Positions 1 to 7,896 of a stretch of 64,000 nucleotides of DNA are shown in pieces. This stretch comes from Paracidovorax avenae ATCC 19860 (GTDB lineage Bacteria > Pseudomonadota > Gammaproteobacteria > Burkholderiales > Burkholderiaceae_C): NCBI RefSeq assembly GCF_000176855.2, contig NC_015138.1, forward strand, positions 1,240,001 through 1,304,000. The letters are read 5' to 3'. The translations under genes were made by a program, and so were the position numbers. The notes beneath the pieces were generated by a model that saw only the letters and a list, made by a program, of their open reading frames with translations, had not been told where the DNA came from and searched no databases. Numbering within the stretch: the first letter of the stretch is position 1; the number at the start of each line of letters is the position of its first letter.

Positions 1-561
1 GCCGTAGTCCGCCACCAGGCGGCGGGTGTTGGGGCTGTCGCGGCCGGTGTACCAGCCCAGCGGGCGCTCACCCGTGAGGCGCCGGATGATGTCCATGGCC
101 TCGGCCATGTGGGCGCGCTCCACGTCCTCGGGCACGTTCTGGTAGTGGATCCACTTCAGGCCGTGGCAGGCGATGTCGTGGCCCAGCTCGGCGAAGGCGG
201 CGGTCACTTCCGGGTGGCGCTGCAGCGCCGTCGCCACGCCGAAGACGGTGAGCGGCAGCCCGCGCCGCTCGAACTCGCGCAGCAGGCGCCAGACACCCGC
301 GCGCGAGCCGTACTCGTAGATGCCTTCCATGCTGATGTGGCGGTCGGGGTAGCTGGCCGGGTTGAACATCTCCGAGAGGAACTGCTCGCTGCCCGCGTCG
401 CCGTGCAGGGTGGCGTTCTCGCCGCCTTCCTCGTAGTTCAGCACGAACTGCACGGCGATGCGTGCGCCCCCGGGCCAGCGCGCGTGCGGCGGATTGCGCC
501 CGTAGCCCACGAGGTCGCGCGGGTAGGGCAGGGTGGCGTCGTAGAGCGGCGGTGCGGTCAT
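1..561 (-). CDS. puuE: Allantoinase PuuE, polysaccharide-deacetylase type (partial)
   Basis: The N-terminal 187 residues of a cofactor-independent allantoinase, which opens allantoin to allantoate in purine catabolism. The reading frame runs off the left edge of the window, so the C-terminus is missing. The segment shows the PuuE opening (DLVGYGRNPPHARWPGGARI), the strand with NYEEGGE, the motif HDIACHGLKWI characteristic of the NodB-like fold, and WYTGRDSPNTRRLV. The start is the ATG read from 561-559. Its regulator-like neighbour (GntR, 601-1275) lies just upstream on the same strand and could be its co-transcribed or autoregulated controller. A general polysaccharide deacetylase is the alternative, but the motif set and the purine genes nearby argue for PuuE. 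Confidence 0.88.
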   Translation of the reverse strand, partial: MTAPPLYDATLPYPRDLVGYGRNPPHARWPGGARIAVQFVLNYEEGGENATLHGDAGSEQFLSEMFNPASYPDRHISMEGIYEYGSRAGVWRLLREFERRGLPLTVFGVATALQRHPEVTAAFAELGHDIACHGLKWIHYQNVPEDVERAHMAEAMDIIRRLTGERPLGWYTGRDSPNTRRLVADYG

Positions 562-600
562 GGCGGTGGCGGCGTTGGGAAAAAGAGGGCTGCAGGGGGA

Positions 601-1275
601 TCAGGAGAGCGCGCGGGACAGCTCGTTGGCGGGATGCGCGCGGTCGAAGGCCAGGCTGGCTTCCACGTGGCGCAGGTGTTCGTCCATCAGGCGCACGGCC
701 AGGTCGGCATCGTGGTCGGCCAGCGCCTGCACGATGTGGCCGTGCTCCTCGTGCGAATGCGCTGCCTCGTCGGCGCTCTGGTACATGAGGGTGATGAGCG
801 CGCAGCGGGAAATCAGCTCGCCCAGCATCTGCGCGAGCACTTCGTTGCCCATGAGCTCCGCCATGCGCACGTGGAAATCGCCGAGCAGTTCGGTGCGGCC
901 CGGCACGTCGGCCTCGTCCACCGCCTGCTTCTCGCGCGCGACGTGTTCGCGCAGGGCGCGTACCCGGGCAGGCGTCACCTCGCGCACGAAGGCGCGCGTC
1001 ATCTCGGCTTCCAGCATGCGGCGCACGGCGAACACCTGCCGGGCCTCCTCGGCCGACGGTGCCGCGACGAACGCCCCGCGCGCCGGCTCCAGCGTGACGA
1101 GCCGGTTCTGCGACAATTGGAAGAGCGCCTGCCGCACCAGCGTGCGCGATACGCCGAAGTGGTCCGCCAGCTTCTGCTCGGCCAGCTTGGCGCCCGGCAG
1201 CAGGCGGTGCTCCACGATGGCCTTGGTCAGGCTCGCGACGATGGCGCTGGTGGTGGAGGGTTCCATCCGGCCCAT
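601..1275 (-). CDS. GntR-family (FCD) transcriptional regulator, probably of purine/allantoin genes
   Basis: A 224-residue regulator: N-terminal winged helix (about residues 5-70, with KLAEQKLADHFGVSRTLVRQAL and a beta wing) followed by an all-helical FCD ligand domain (about 80-215, conserved FHVRMAEL and HGHIVQALADHD). The reading frame extends upstream to 1461, but the family N-terminus fits the ATG at 1275 (MGRMEPSTTSAIVASL), with a second ATG at 1266. It lies between puuE on the same strand and a glycerate kinase on the opposite strand. This suggests control of allantoin/glyoxylate use, which is inference from context. A TGCAC-T5-GTGCA palindrome lies 26-40 bases upstream of the start. 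Confidence 0.88.
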   Translation of the reverse strand: MGRMEPSTTSAIVASLTKAIVEHRLLPGAKLAEQKLADHFGVSRTLVRQALFQLSQNRLVTLEPARGAFVAAPSAEEARQVFAVRRMLEAEMTRAFVREVTPARVRALREHVAREKQAVDEADVPGRTELLGDFHVRMAELMGNEVLAQMLGELISRCALITLMYQSADEAAHSHEEHGHIVQALADHDADLAVRLMDEHLRHVEASLAFDRAHPANELSRALS

Positions 1276-1300
1276 GATAGCGGCGGACCGGATTTTTGTA

Positions 1301-1315
1301 TGCACTTTTTGTGCA
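1301..1315. promoter_or_regulatory. Candidate GntR operator (palindrome)
   Basis: TGCAC (1301-1305) and GTGCA (1311-1315) form a perfect inverted repeat around five T residues. It sits in the 130-bp divergent gap between the GntR gene (start 1275) and the glycerate kinase (start 1406), where an autoregulator would bind. No direct evidence beyond symmetry and location. Confidence 0.35.
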
Positions 1316-1405
1316 CCGAATTCGGGAACCGTCTCAGGGCATTCCCGCACCGCGGTGGTGCCGGCAGGCGAGCCACGGTACGCGAGCCTGCGACAGAATC
1401 CCCGC

Positions 1406-2749
1406 ATGCTCCAACCCCGTCTTGCGGATGCTCCCGCGCCAGCCGCCCCCGATCCCGCCACCGAACCCGTCCGCTTCCTGCGCCATCTCTACGATGTGGC
1501 CGTCCAGGCAGCCCTGCCGTCGCAGCGCATGGCCGCGTACCTGCCGCCCCCGCCCCGGGGCCGCACGCTGGTGCTGGGCGCCGGCAAGGCCGGCGGGGCC
1601 ATGGCGCACGCGCTGGAGGCGCTGTGGCCGGCGCAGGCGCCGCTGTCCGGGCTGGTGGTCACGCGTTACGGCCACGTGTCGCCGCGGCCGGACGGGGTGC
1701 CGGCGCGCATCGACATCGTGGAGGCCGCGCATCCGGTGCCCGATGCGGCGGGCGAGGCGGCGGCGCGGCGCATGCTGGAGCTGGCGCAGGGGCTCACCGC
1801 CGACGATCTCGTGGTCTGCCTGATCTCCGGCGGCGGCTCCGCGCTGCTCACGCTGCCTGCCGAGGGCCTGGCGCTGGAAGACAAGCAGCGCATCAACCGG
1901 GCCTTGCTGGAGAGCGGCGCGGGCATCGCGGACATGAACTGCGTGCGCAAGCACCTCTCGCGCATCAAGGGCGGCCGGCTGGCCGCCGCCTGCGCCCCGG
2001 CGCGGGTGGTGACGCTCGCGATCAGCGATGTGCCCGGCGACGACCCGGCGGTGATCGCCAGCGGACCCACCGTGCCGGACGACACCACCTGCGGGGACGC
2101 ATTGCGCATCCTCGACCGCCACCGCATCGCGCTGCCGCCGTCCGTGCGCGCGGCGCTGGAGGCCGGCTCGCTGGAAACGCCCAAGCCCGTGGAGGGCCAG
2201 GCGCCGGACGTGCACCTCATCGCCACGCCGCGGCAGTCGCTGGAGGCGGCGGCCGCGGCGGCGCGGTCCGCAGGCCTGGCGGTGCACATCCTCTCGGACG
2301 AGATGGAAGGCGAGTCGCGCGACGTGGGCGCCGTGCATGCGGCGCTCGCCCGATCCGTGGCGCGGCACGGCGAGCCCTTCGCCCGGCCCTGCGCCATCCT
2401 CTCGGGCGGCGAGACCACGGTGACGGTGCGCGAGCGGCCACCTGGCGCTCCGCGGGGCCGGGGCGGCCGCGCCGGCGAGTTCTGCCTGGGGCTGGCCCGT
2501 GCGCTGCAGGGGCAGGAGGGGGTGTGGGCGCTGGCCGCCGACACCGACGGCATCGACGGGGTGGAGGACAACGCGGGCGCCTTCGTCGCACCCGATACGC
2601 TGGCACGCGCCGCCCGGGCAGGCCTGCGCGTGGACGACCATCTCGCGCGCAATGATGCCTACGGATTCTTCGCCGCCCTGGGCGACCTCGTGGTCACCGG
2701 GCCGACGCACACCAACGTGAACGACTTCCGCGCGCTGCTGGTGCTCTAG
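1406..2749 (+). CDS. Glycerate 2-kinase, MOFRL family (hydroxypyruvate reductase-like annotation common)
   Basis: A 447-residue MOFRL/GckA-type kinase that phosphorylates D-glycerate to 2-phosphoglycerate, the exit route for glyoxylate made from allantoin. Seen: N-terminal GAGKAGGAMAHALE, the SGGGSAL loop (about 145-151), CVRKHLSRIKGGRLA, VPGDDPAVIASGPT, and the C-terminal MOFRL segment (ILSGGETTVTV, ADTDGIDG, GPTHTNVND). The ATG at 1406 starts MLQPRLADAP and lacks a Shine-Dalgarno; a CAGAAT -10-like box ends 6 bases before it, suggesting a leaderless transcript. Family members have been named TtuD or hydroxypyruvate reductase in older annotations; the MOFRL kinase reading is preferred. Confidence 0.9.
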   Translation: MLQPRLADAPAPAAPDPATEPVRFLRHLYDVAVQAALPSQRMAAYLPPPPRGRTLVLGAGKAGGAMAHALEALWPAQAPLSGLVVTRYGHVSPRPDGVPARIDIVEAAHPVPDAAGEAAARRMLELAQGLTADDLVVCLISGGGSALLTLPAEGLALEDKQRINRALLESGAGIADMNCVRKHLSRIKGGRLAAACAPARVVTLAISDVPGDDPAVIASGPTVPDDTTCGDALRILDRHRIALPPSVRAALEAGSLETPKPVEGQAPDVHLIATPRQSLEAAAAAARSAGLAVHILSDEMEGESRDVGAVHAALARSVARHGEPFARPCAILSGGETTVTVRERPPGAPRGRGGRAGEFCLGLARALQGQEGVWALAADTDGIDGVEDNAGAFVAPDTLARAARAGLRVDDHLARNDAYGFFAALGDLVVTGPTHTNVNDFRALLVL

Positions 2750-2867
2750 GGATGCAGCCACGGTGGCCATGCCGCCTGCGGCGGACAGGTACGTAGGACG
2801 GCGAGCACGCCGGGACGGGCCTAATTGCTGCACTGCAGCAGGGGTGCGCCGTCCATAGTGGGCCCGC

Positions 2868-3824
2868 ATGAATGAATTTCCCACCATCACCGCCGGATTC
2901 ATGGGGCGCGCACCCCAGGCCCCGCTGCCGGCTGCCGGGCCGGACCCCGAACAATGGATACGCGGCAAGTTCACGCACCGGGGCCGCACGCTCGCCTACT
3001 GGCTGTGCCTTCCGCCGCGTGCCGAAGGCGCGCCGCCCTGCCCGATGGTGGTCATGCTCCACGGCTGCACCCAGGATGCCGGCGATTTCGCGGCCGGCAC
3101 GCAGATGCATGTCCATGCCCGCGACGCAGGGGCGGCGGTGCTGTATCCGGAACAGGCGCAATGGGACAACGCGCACCGGTGCTGGAACTGGTTCAAGCCG
3201 CAGCACCAGGGGCGGGACGGCGGCGAGCCCGCCGTGCTGGCTGCGCTGGCGCTGTCGATCGCGCACGAGCACCGGATGGACCGGTCCCGCGTGTTCGTGG
3301 CGGGGCTGTCGGCGGGCGGGGCCATGGCGGACATCCTGGCGTGCAGCTACCCCGATATCTTCGCCGCCGTGGGGGTGCATTCCGGCCTGCGGGCGGGTGC
3401 CGCGAACGATGCCATGTCGGCGCTGTCCGTGATGCGCAGCGGAAGCCCGGCGCCCGGCGGTTGCGCGGGCCGCACCCGGGCGGTGCCGACGATCGTGTTC
3501 CACGGCGATGGCGACACGACCGTGCACCCCGGCAATGCCGGAGCCGTCATCGATGCGGCAGTGAAAGCCCACGAGAGCGAAACCCTGCAGGCCACGATTT
3601 CCCGGACGACCGCGGGTGCCTCGGCGGGAGGGCGCCGGTTCACCCGGACGGTCTATGAGGACGGCACGGGACGCTGCGGCGCCGAGCTGTGGGAACTCCA
3701 TGGCACGGGCCACGCGTGGTCCGGCGGCAGCGGGCAGGGCACATTCACCGACGTGGACGGCGTGGACGCCAGCGCGGAAATGCTGCGCTTCTTCCTCGCC
3801 CACCCGATGCGGCCCGTGGCCTGA
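2868..3824 (+). CDS. PHB depolymerase-family esterase (LpqC-like)
   Basis: A 318-residue alpha/beta hydrolase of the PHB-depolymerase/feruloyl-esterase family. Visible: MVVMLHGCTQDAGDFAAGT (oxyanion region, about 60-78), YPEQAQWDNAHRCWNWF (typical of the family), lipase box GLSAGG with nucleophile Ser148, an Asp in HGDGDTTVHP, and a C-terminal GTGHAWSGG giving the catalytic His. No signal peptide is apparent, so it may act inside the cell on oligomers or on another ester. It follows the glycerate kinase by 118 bp and is convergent with ggt. A CATAGT box 8 bases before the ATG and the lack of a Shine-Dalgarno hint at its own short-leader promoter. Confidence 0.85.
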   Translation: MNEFPTITAGFMGRAPQAPLPAAGPDPEQWIRGKFTHRGRTLAYWLCLPPRAEGAPPCPMVVMLHGCTQDAGDFAAGTQMHVHARDAGAAVLYPEQAQWDNAHRCWNWFKPQHQGRDGGEPAVLAALALSIAHEHRMDRSRVFVAGLSAGGAMADILACSYPDIFAAVGVHSGLRAGAANDAMSALSVMRSGSPAPGGCAGRTRAVPTIVFHGDGDTTVHPGNAGAVIDAAVKAHESETLQATISRTTAGASAGGRRFTRTVYEDGTGRCGAELWELHGTGHAWSGGSGQGTFTDVDGVDASAEMLRFFLAHPMRPVA

Positions 3825-3847
3825 CGGCGGGTGGGCGCGGGCCGCGA

Positions 3848-5665
3848 TCAGTAGCCCAGCGTGAGCCCGTCCGGGTTGCGCGGATCGGAATAGCCGAACA
3901 GCACGCCGTCCTTGCGCTGGATGGTCTGCGTGCGGCCCATGGAGGGCTTCAGGGCCAGGTTGTGGCCGCGCGACTTCAGGATGGCCAGCGTGTCCGGCGA
4001 GAAGCCGTTCTCGATGCGCAACTCGTCCGGGGTCCACTGGTGGTGGATGCGCGGGGCGGCCGCAGCCTCGGCGGGGTTCATGCCGAAGTCGATCACGTTG
4101 ACCACGGTCTGCAGCACCGTGGTGATGATGCGCGCGCCGCCCGGGCTGCCGGTGACGAGCACCGGCTTGCCGTCCTTGAGCACCAGCGTGGGGGTCATGG
4201 ACGAGAGGGGCCGCTTGCCGCCGGCCACCGCGTTGGCATCGCCGCCCACGAGGCCGTAGGCATTCGCCACGCCGGGCTTGGCAGCGAAATCGTCCATCTC
4301 GTTGTTGAGCAGGATGCCCGTGCCCTTGGCCACGATGCCGCTGCCGAAGTTGGTGTTCAGCGTATAGGTCACCGCCACCGCGTTGCCGGCCTTGTCCACC
4401 ACCGAGAAGTGCGTGGTCTGGTCGCTCTCGTAGGGTTGCGGCTGTCCCGGCTTGATGTCCCTGGCGGGGCGCGCCTTGTTCGGGTCGATGGTTTTCGCGA
4501 GCGAGGCGGCGTAGGCCTTGGAGGTCAGCCCCTTGAGCGGGATCTTCACGAAATCCGGGTCGCCCAGGTATTCGGAGCGGTCGGCGTAGGCCAGCTTCAT
4601 GCTCTCGGCCATCATGTGCAGGGTCTGGGCGCTGCCCGGGCCCCACTGGGCGAGCGGCATCGGCTCGAGCATGTTGAGCAGCTGCACGAGGTGGGCGCCG
4701 CCCGACGAGGGCGGGGGCATGGTGACCACTTCGTAGCCACGGTAGGTGCCGCGCACGGGCGTGCGCTCCACGACCTCGTAGTCGCGCAGGTCCTGCAGGC
4801 TCAGGGCGCCGGGATAGGGCGCCATCTCGGCTGCGATGCGCCGCGCGATCGGACCCTGGTAGAACGCCTTGGCGCCCTGCTGCGAGATGAGCCGCAGGGA
4901 CTGGGCGAGGTCCTTCTGCACCAGCCGGTCGCCGATCTTGAGGGGCGCGTCGCCGCGCCAGAAGATCTGCCGCGTGGCGGGCCAGCGGCCCATGTTGTCG
5001 CGCTCCTGCGCCAGCGTCTTGGCCAGCGTGAGGCTCACGGGAAAGCCCTTGTCCGCCAGCGCGATCGCGGGTGCGATCACCTTCGACAGCGGCTGGGTGC
5101 CCCAGGTCTTGAGCGCATGCTCCAGGCCCGCCACCGTGCCCGGCACGCCCACGGCGTAGTGCGTGTAGAGCGACTTGCCGTCGATCACGTTGCCCTTCTC
5201 GTCCAGGTACATGTCGCGGCTCGCCTTGCGGGGTGCGATCTCGCGGAAGTCCAGCGCCACGCTCTTGCCGCTCTTCGCGTCGTACACCATCATGAAGCCG
5301 CCGCCGCCCAGGTTGCCGGCGTTGGGCAGCACCACGGCCAGCGCGAAGCCCACGCCCACGGCCGCATCGACCGCGTTGCCGCCCGCCCGCAGGATGTCCA
5401 GGCCCACCTTGGTGGCCAGTTCCTGCTCGGTGGCCACCATGCCGTTGCGCGCCACGACCGGATGGAAGACATCCATGTCCATGTCGTAGGCGCGGCCCGC
5501 AGCGCGTGCCGCCGGCGTCTGCTGGGGGGCGCCTTGCGGGGCCTGCGCGGTGTCCGCGGAAGGCGCCGATGCGCCGGGGAGGTCCGCGCAGCCCGCGATG
5601 GCCAGCAGCGCGAGCATGCTGCTTCCAGCAAGCAGCCAGGGGCGTTGGAGGCGGGGGGAAGTCAT
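3848..5665 (-). CDS. ggt: Gamma-glutamyltransferase (glutathione hydrolase), lipoprotein type
   Basis: A 605-residue gamma-glutamyltranspeptidase that hydrolyses or transfers the gamma-glutamyl group of glutathione and related peptides in the periplasm. The N-terminus carries a lipoprotein signal with lipobox I-A-G-C26. The self-cleavage/nucleophile site is the first Thr of TTHFSVVDKAGNAVAVT; GNLGGGGFMMVY, PPPSSGG and SSMTPTLVL are family motifs. The C-terminal small subunit ends in GYSDPRNPDGLTLGY. The frame extends upstream, but ATG 5665 (MTSPRLQRPW) gives the proper signal peptide. It is convergent with the esterase and divergent from hiuH (182-bp gap). Lipid anchoring is less common than a cleaved signal peptide for this family. 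Confidence 0.94.
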   Translation of the reverse strand: MTSPRLQRPWLLAGSSMLALLAIAGCADLPGASAPSADTAQAPQGAPQQTPAARAAGRAYDMDMDVFHPVVARNGMVATEQELATKVGLDILRAGGNAVDAAVGVGFALAVVLPNAGNLGGGGFMMVYDAKSGKSVALDFREIAPRKASRDMYLDEKGNVIDGKSLYTHYAVGVPGTVAGLEHALKTWGTQPLSKVIAPAIALADKGFPVSLTLAKTLAQERDNMGRWPATRQIFWRGDAPLKIGDRLVQKDLAQSLRLISQQGAKAFYQGPIARRIAAEMAPYPGALSLQDLRDYEVVERTPVRGTYRGYEVVTMPPPSSGGAHLVQLLNMLEPMPLAQWGPGSAQTLHMMAESMKLAYADRSEYLGDPDFVKIPLKGLTSKAYAASLAKTIDPNKARPARDIKPGQPQPYESDQTTHFSVVDKAGNAVAVTYTLNTNFGSGIVAKGTGILLNNEMDDFAAKPGVANAYGLVGGDANAVAGGKRPLSSMTPTLVLKDGKPVLVTGSPGGARIITTVLQTVVNVIDFGMNPAEAAAAPRIHHQWTPDELRIENGFSPDTLAILKSRGHNLALKPSMGRTQTIQRKDGVLFGYSDPRNPDGLTLGY

Positions 5666-5806
5666 CGGTCGAAGCCCTTTCCTGTCGTTGTCATGGCTGC
5701 CGGCGCGGAATGCCGCCGGCAGGGGCGGACAGTGTAGAGCCGGTGTCCCGCAAGTCACGTCACGGTTCGTTACAGGCCCTCCCGGAACGGCCGCCCGGGC
5801 ATGGAG

Positions 5807-5818
5807 CCTGCATACACT
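5807..5818 (+). promoter_or_regulatory. Promoter-like element shared with puuD upstream region
   Basis: CCTGCATACACT, containing a TACACT -10-like hexamer, ends 29 bases before the hiuH start. The identical 12-mer occurs at 7721-7732 upstream of puuD. No clear -35 is visible. Confidence 0.4.
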
Positions 5819-5847
5819 GGCGCATCCCGGATATCAGGAGACGCCCC

Positions 5848-6198
5848 ATGGGCCTCAGTACGCACGTTCTCGACACCATGCACGGCTGCCCGGCCGCGGG
5901 CATGGCCGTTTCGCTCTACGACACCGCGGGCGGCCAGGCCCGGCTGCTCAAAGAGCTGGTGCTCAACCAGGACGGCCGCACGGATGCGCCGCTCTTCGAC
6001 AACGCCAGCCTGCGTCCCGGCACCTACCGGCTGTCGTTCGAGGTGGGCGCGTACTTCCGTGCGCGCGGCGTGGCGCTGCCCGAGCCGAACTTCCTCGACC
6101 GCGTGAGCCTGGATTTCGGCGTGGCCCATGCAGACCAGCACTACCACGTGCCGCTGCTGGTCAGCCCCTGGAGCTACTCGACCTACCGTGGCTCCTGA
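5848..6198 (+). CDS. hiuH: 5-Hydroxyisourate hydrolase (transthyretin-related)
   Basis: A 116-residue HIUase (also called UraH/PucM) that hydrolyses 5-hydroxyisourate, the product of urate oxidation, to OHCU. Seen: N-terminal LSTHVLDTMHGCPAAGM with the conserved His6, central TDAPLFDNASLRPGTYRL, HYHVPLLVSPWSYSTYRGS at the C-terminus with the diagnostic YRGS ending. The length matches the family and no signal peptide is present, so it is cytoplasmic. Start ATG 5848 is preceded by CAGGAG. It belongs functionally with puuD (7897) and puuE (1-561); the next enzyme, OHCU decarboxylase, is not in the window. Confidence 0.95.
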   Translation: MGLSTHVLDTMHGCPAAGMAVSLYDTAGGQARLLKELVLNQDGRTDAPLFDNASLRPGTYRLSFEVGAYFRARGVALPEPNFLDRVSLDFGVAHADQHYHVPLLVSPWSYSTYRGS

Positions 6199-6217
6199 AC
6201 TGCGGCGCCCGCAGGCG

Positions 6218-6769
6218 TCAGAGCTGGCCCTCGGTCAGCGTGTCGAGCTGGAACCGGCCCGACTTGTGCCACAGCCAGGTGTCGGTGTAGGTGACGCGGC
6301 CCATCCGCTCGGGCACGGGGTAGGGTGCCGCGGCGCGCACGGTGCGCTCGATTTCCGCGATCACCTCCGGCGCGTGGCGCGGCGCGCGCATCCAGGACAG
6401 GCGGGTGACCTGCCCGTTGCGGTCGATGTCCACCTGCAGCGTGCCGATGGCGTAGAGCAGGGGCGGGAGCTTGCCCTTGTAGATGCGCGCCTGGTTCAGG
6501 CCGTAGAGGTGCGTGGCGGCGTCCTGCCGGTAGGCGCGCGGATTGGCCGCGGCCGAGGTGCGCGCCGAGCCGCGCGTGGCCGGCTCCGGGCCCTTGACGC
6601 CGCTGGATGCCTCGGCGGCGGGGGCACTGGTTTCGTCGGGCGCGGGGGCCGTCTCCGGCCCCGACTTGCAGGCGGCCACGAGGGAGGCGACGGCCGCCAT
6701 CAGGCCGGCCAGCAGCCAGTGGCGTCCGGAACCGGTCGCGCCGTGGAAAGAGGGGGTGGAAGGCTTCAT
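6218..6769 (-). CDS. Lipoprotein with TonB C-terminal-like domain
   Basis: A 183-residue predicted lipoprotein (signal LLAGLMAAVASLVAAC, lipobox V-A-A-C). A low-complexity Pro/Ala/Ser/Thr linker (about 35-70) follows, then a C-terminal domain with LPPLLYAIGTLQVDIDRNGQVTRLSWMRAPRHAPEV, which resembles the TonB C-terminal/energy-transducer fold (V-x-[FV]-x-[IV]-x-x-x-G-x-V). True TonB is an inner-membrane protein with a transmembrane anchor, so this is probably a stand-alone envelope variant rather than an energy transducer. It is convergent with hiuH (19-bp gap) and divergent from xdhC. The start is the ATG at 6769, which gives the best signal peptide. Function unknown. Confidence 0.75.
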   Translation of the reverse strand: MKPSTPSFHGATGSGRHWLLAGLMAAVASLVAACKSGPETAPAPDETSAPAAEASSGVKGPEPATRGSARTSAAANPRAYRQDAATHLYGLNQARIYKGKLPPLLYAIGTLQVDIDRNGQVTRLSWMRAPRHAPEVIAEIERTVRAAAPYPVPERMGRVTYTDTWLWHKSGRFQLDTLTEGQL

Positions 6770-6846
6770 CGGTGGTCCGTGGCGAGCTGCTGGAAAAATG
6801 GACGGGCATGCGCCAGGCCCTGCATGGCCCAACGCGGGGGCCCGCC

Positions 6847-7683
6847 ATGGCGTTGACGTCCCCCCTGCACGCCTTGCTCCAGGGGCTGGCCACACGGCCG
6901 GCGTGCCTGGTCGAGGTGGAGTCTATCCAGGGATCGGTGCCGCGGGAGCGCGGCGCGTGGATGGCCGTGTTCGCCGACGGGCCACTGCTGGGCACCATCG
7001 GCGGCGGCCGGCTGGAATGGGATGCCGTGCGCGAGGCGCGGGCGCGCCTGTCCGCGCCGGCGCAGGCCGCACCCCCGGTGGTTCGGTTCGCCCTGGGGCC
7101 GAGCCTGGGCCAGTGCTGCGGCGGGGTGGTCCACCTGCGCTTCACCCGCGTGGAAGCGCCGGACCGCGAGGCGCTCGCGCGGCGCCTGTCGCCCGCACGC
7201 ACGCCGGTGGCGCTCTTCGGCGCGGGGCACGTGGGCCATGCGCTGGCGCGCGTGCTGGCGCCGCTGCCCTTCGCGCTCACCTGGATCGACAGCCGCGATG
7301 GCGTCTTCCCTCCGGACGCGGAGGCCGGCGGGGCGCATTGCGAGCATTCCGAGCCCGTGCATGCGGCCGTGCCGGGGCTGGCGCCGGGCTCGCGCGTGCT
7401 CATCATGAGCTTCAGCCACGCGGAGGATCTCGACGTGGTCGCCGCCTGCTTGGCCCGGCAGCGCGACCGTGCCGACCTGCCGTTCGTGGGGCTCATCGGC
7501 AGCCGCACCAAGTGGGCCACCTTCTCGCACCGCCTGCAGGCGCGGGGCTTCGGCGCGCAGGAACTGGCGCATGTCACCTGTCCCATCGGCCTGCCGGGCA
7601 TCGCGGGCAAGGAGCCCGAAGTGATCGCGGTGTCGGTGGCGGCCCAACTGCTGGCCACCCTGCCGCCCGCGCCGCGCGGATGA
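6847..7683 (+). CDS. xdhC: XdhC, molybdenum-cofactor insertion/sulfuration factor for xanthine dehydrogenase
   Basis: XdhC binds molybdenum cofactor, promotes its sulfuration and delivers it to XdhB. Seen: N-terminal VEVESIQGSVPRERGAWMAV, GTIGGGRLEWD, LGPSLGQCCGG with the conserved Cys pair, a Rossmann motif ALFGAGHVGHAL (about residues 120-131), LIGSRTKWATF, and CPIGLPGIAGKEPEVIAVSVAAQL at the C-terminus. Two starts are possible: ATG 6847 (278 residues) preceded by GGGGG, or ATG 6808 (291 residues). Its clients XdhA and XdhB lie 18 kb away on the opposite strand, an unusual separation. It is followed 213 bp later by puuD on the same strand. Confidence 0.92.
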   Translation: MALTSPLHALLQGLATRPACLVEVESIQGSVPRERGAWMAVFADGPLLGTIGGGRLEWDAVREARARLSAPAQAAPPVVRFALGPSLGQCCGGVVHLRFTRVEAPDREALARRLSPARTPVALFGAGHVGHALARVLAPLPFALTWIDSRDGVFPPDAEAGGAHCEHSEPVHAAVPGLAPGSRVLIMSFSHAEDLDVVAACLARQRDRADLPFVGLIGSRTKWATFSHRLQARGFGAQELAHVTCPIGLPGIAGKEPEVIAVSVAAQLLATLPPAPRG

Positions 7684-7720
7684 CGCCATCCGGGCTGCTC
7701 CGGTCGCGCCGGGAACGGAA

Positions 7721-7732
7721 CCTGCATACACT
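7721..7732 (+). promoter_or_regulatory. Promoter-like element, copy shared with hiuH upstream region
   Basis: CCTGCATACACT, identical to 5807-5818, lies 164 bases before the puuD start. GGAACGG precedes both copies, though at different spacing. This would give puuD a 5' leader of about 160 nt, in which I see no recognisable riboswitch. Confidence 0.35.
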
Positions 7733-7896
7733 CGGGCCACAGGTCGCAGCGGTGCAAGGCGATGCCGCCGCTCCCACGGGGGAGGGCGTGCATCCGGTGC
7801 GCGGCCTTCCCGCTGCTCAGAGCGCCCGCCGTGGTGAGCAGGTTGCCGCGCGGCCGCCTCCGATGCAACGGGCCGCGCGCGAAGTTGAGAGCCACC

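Noticed and set aside
109..2655. Very long open frame on the plus strand over puuE, GntR and glycerate kinase genes
   Set aside because: Low-complexity Arg/Gly/Ala/His-rich translation, typical of frames opposite high-GC genes; real genes with clear motifs occupy the region.
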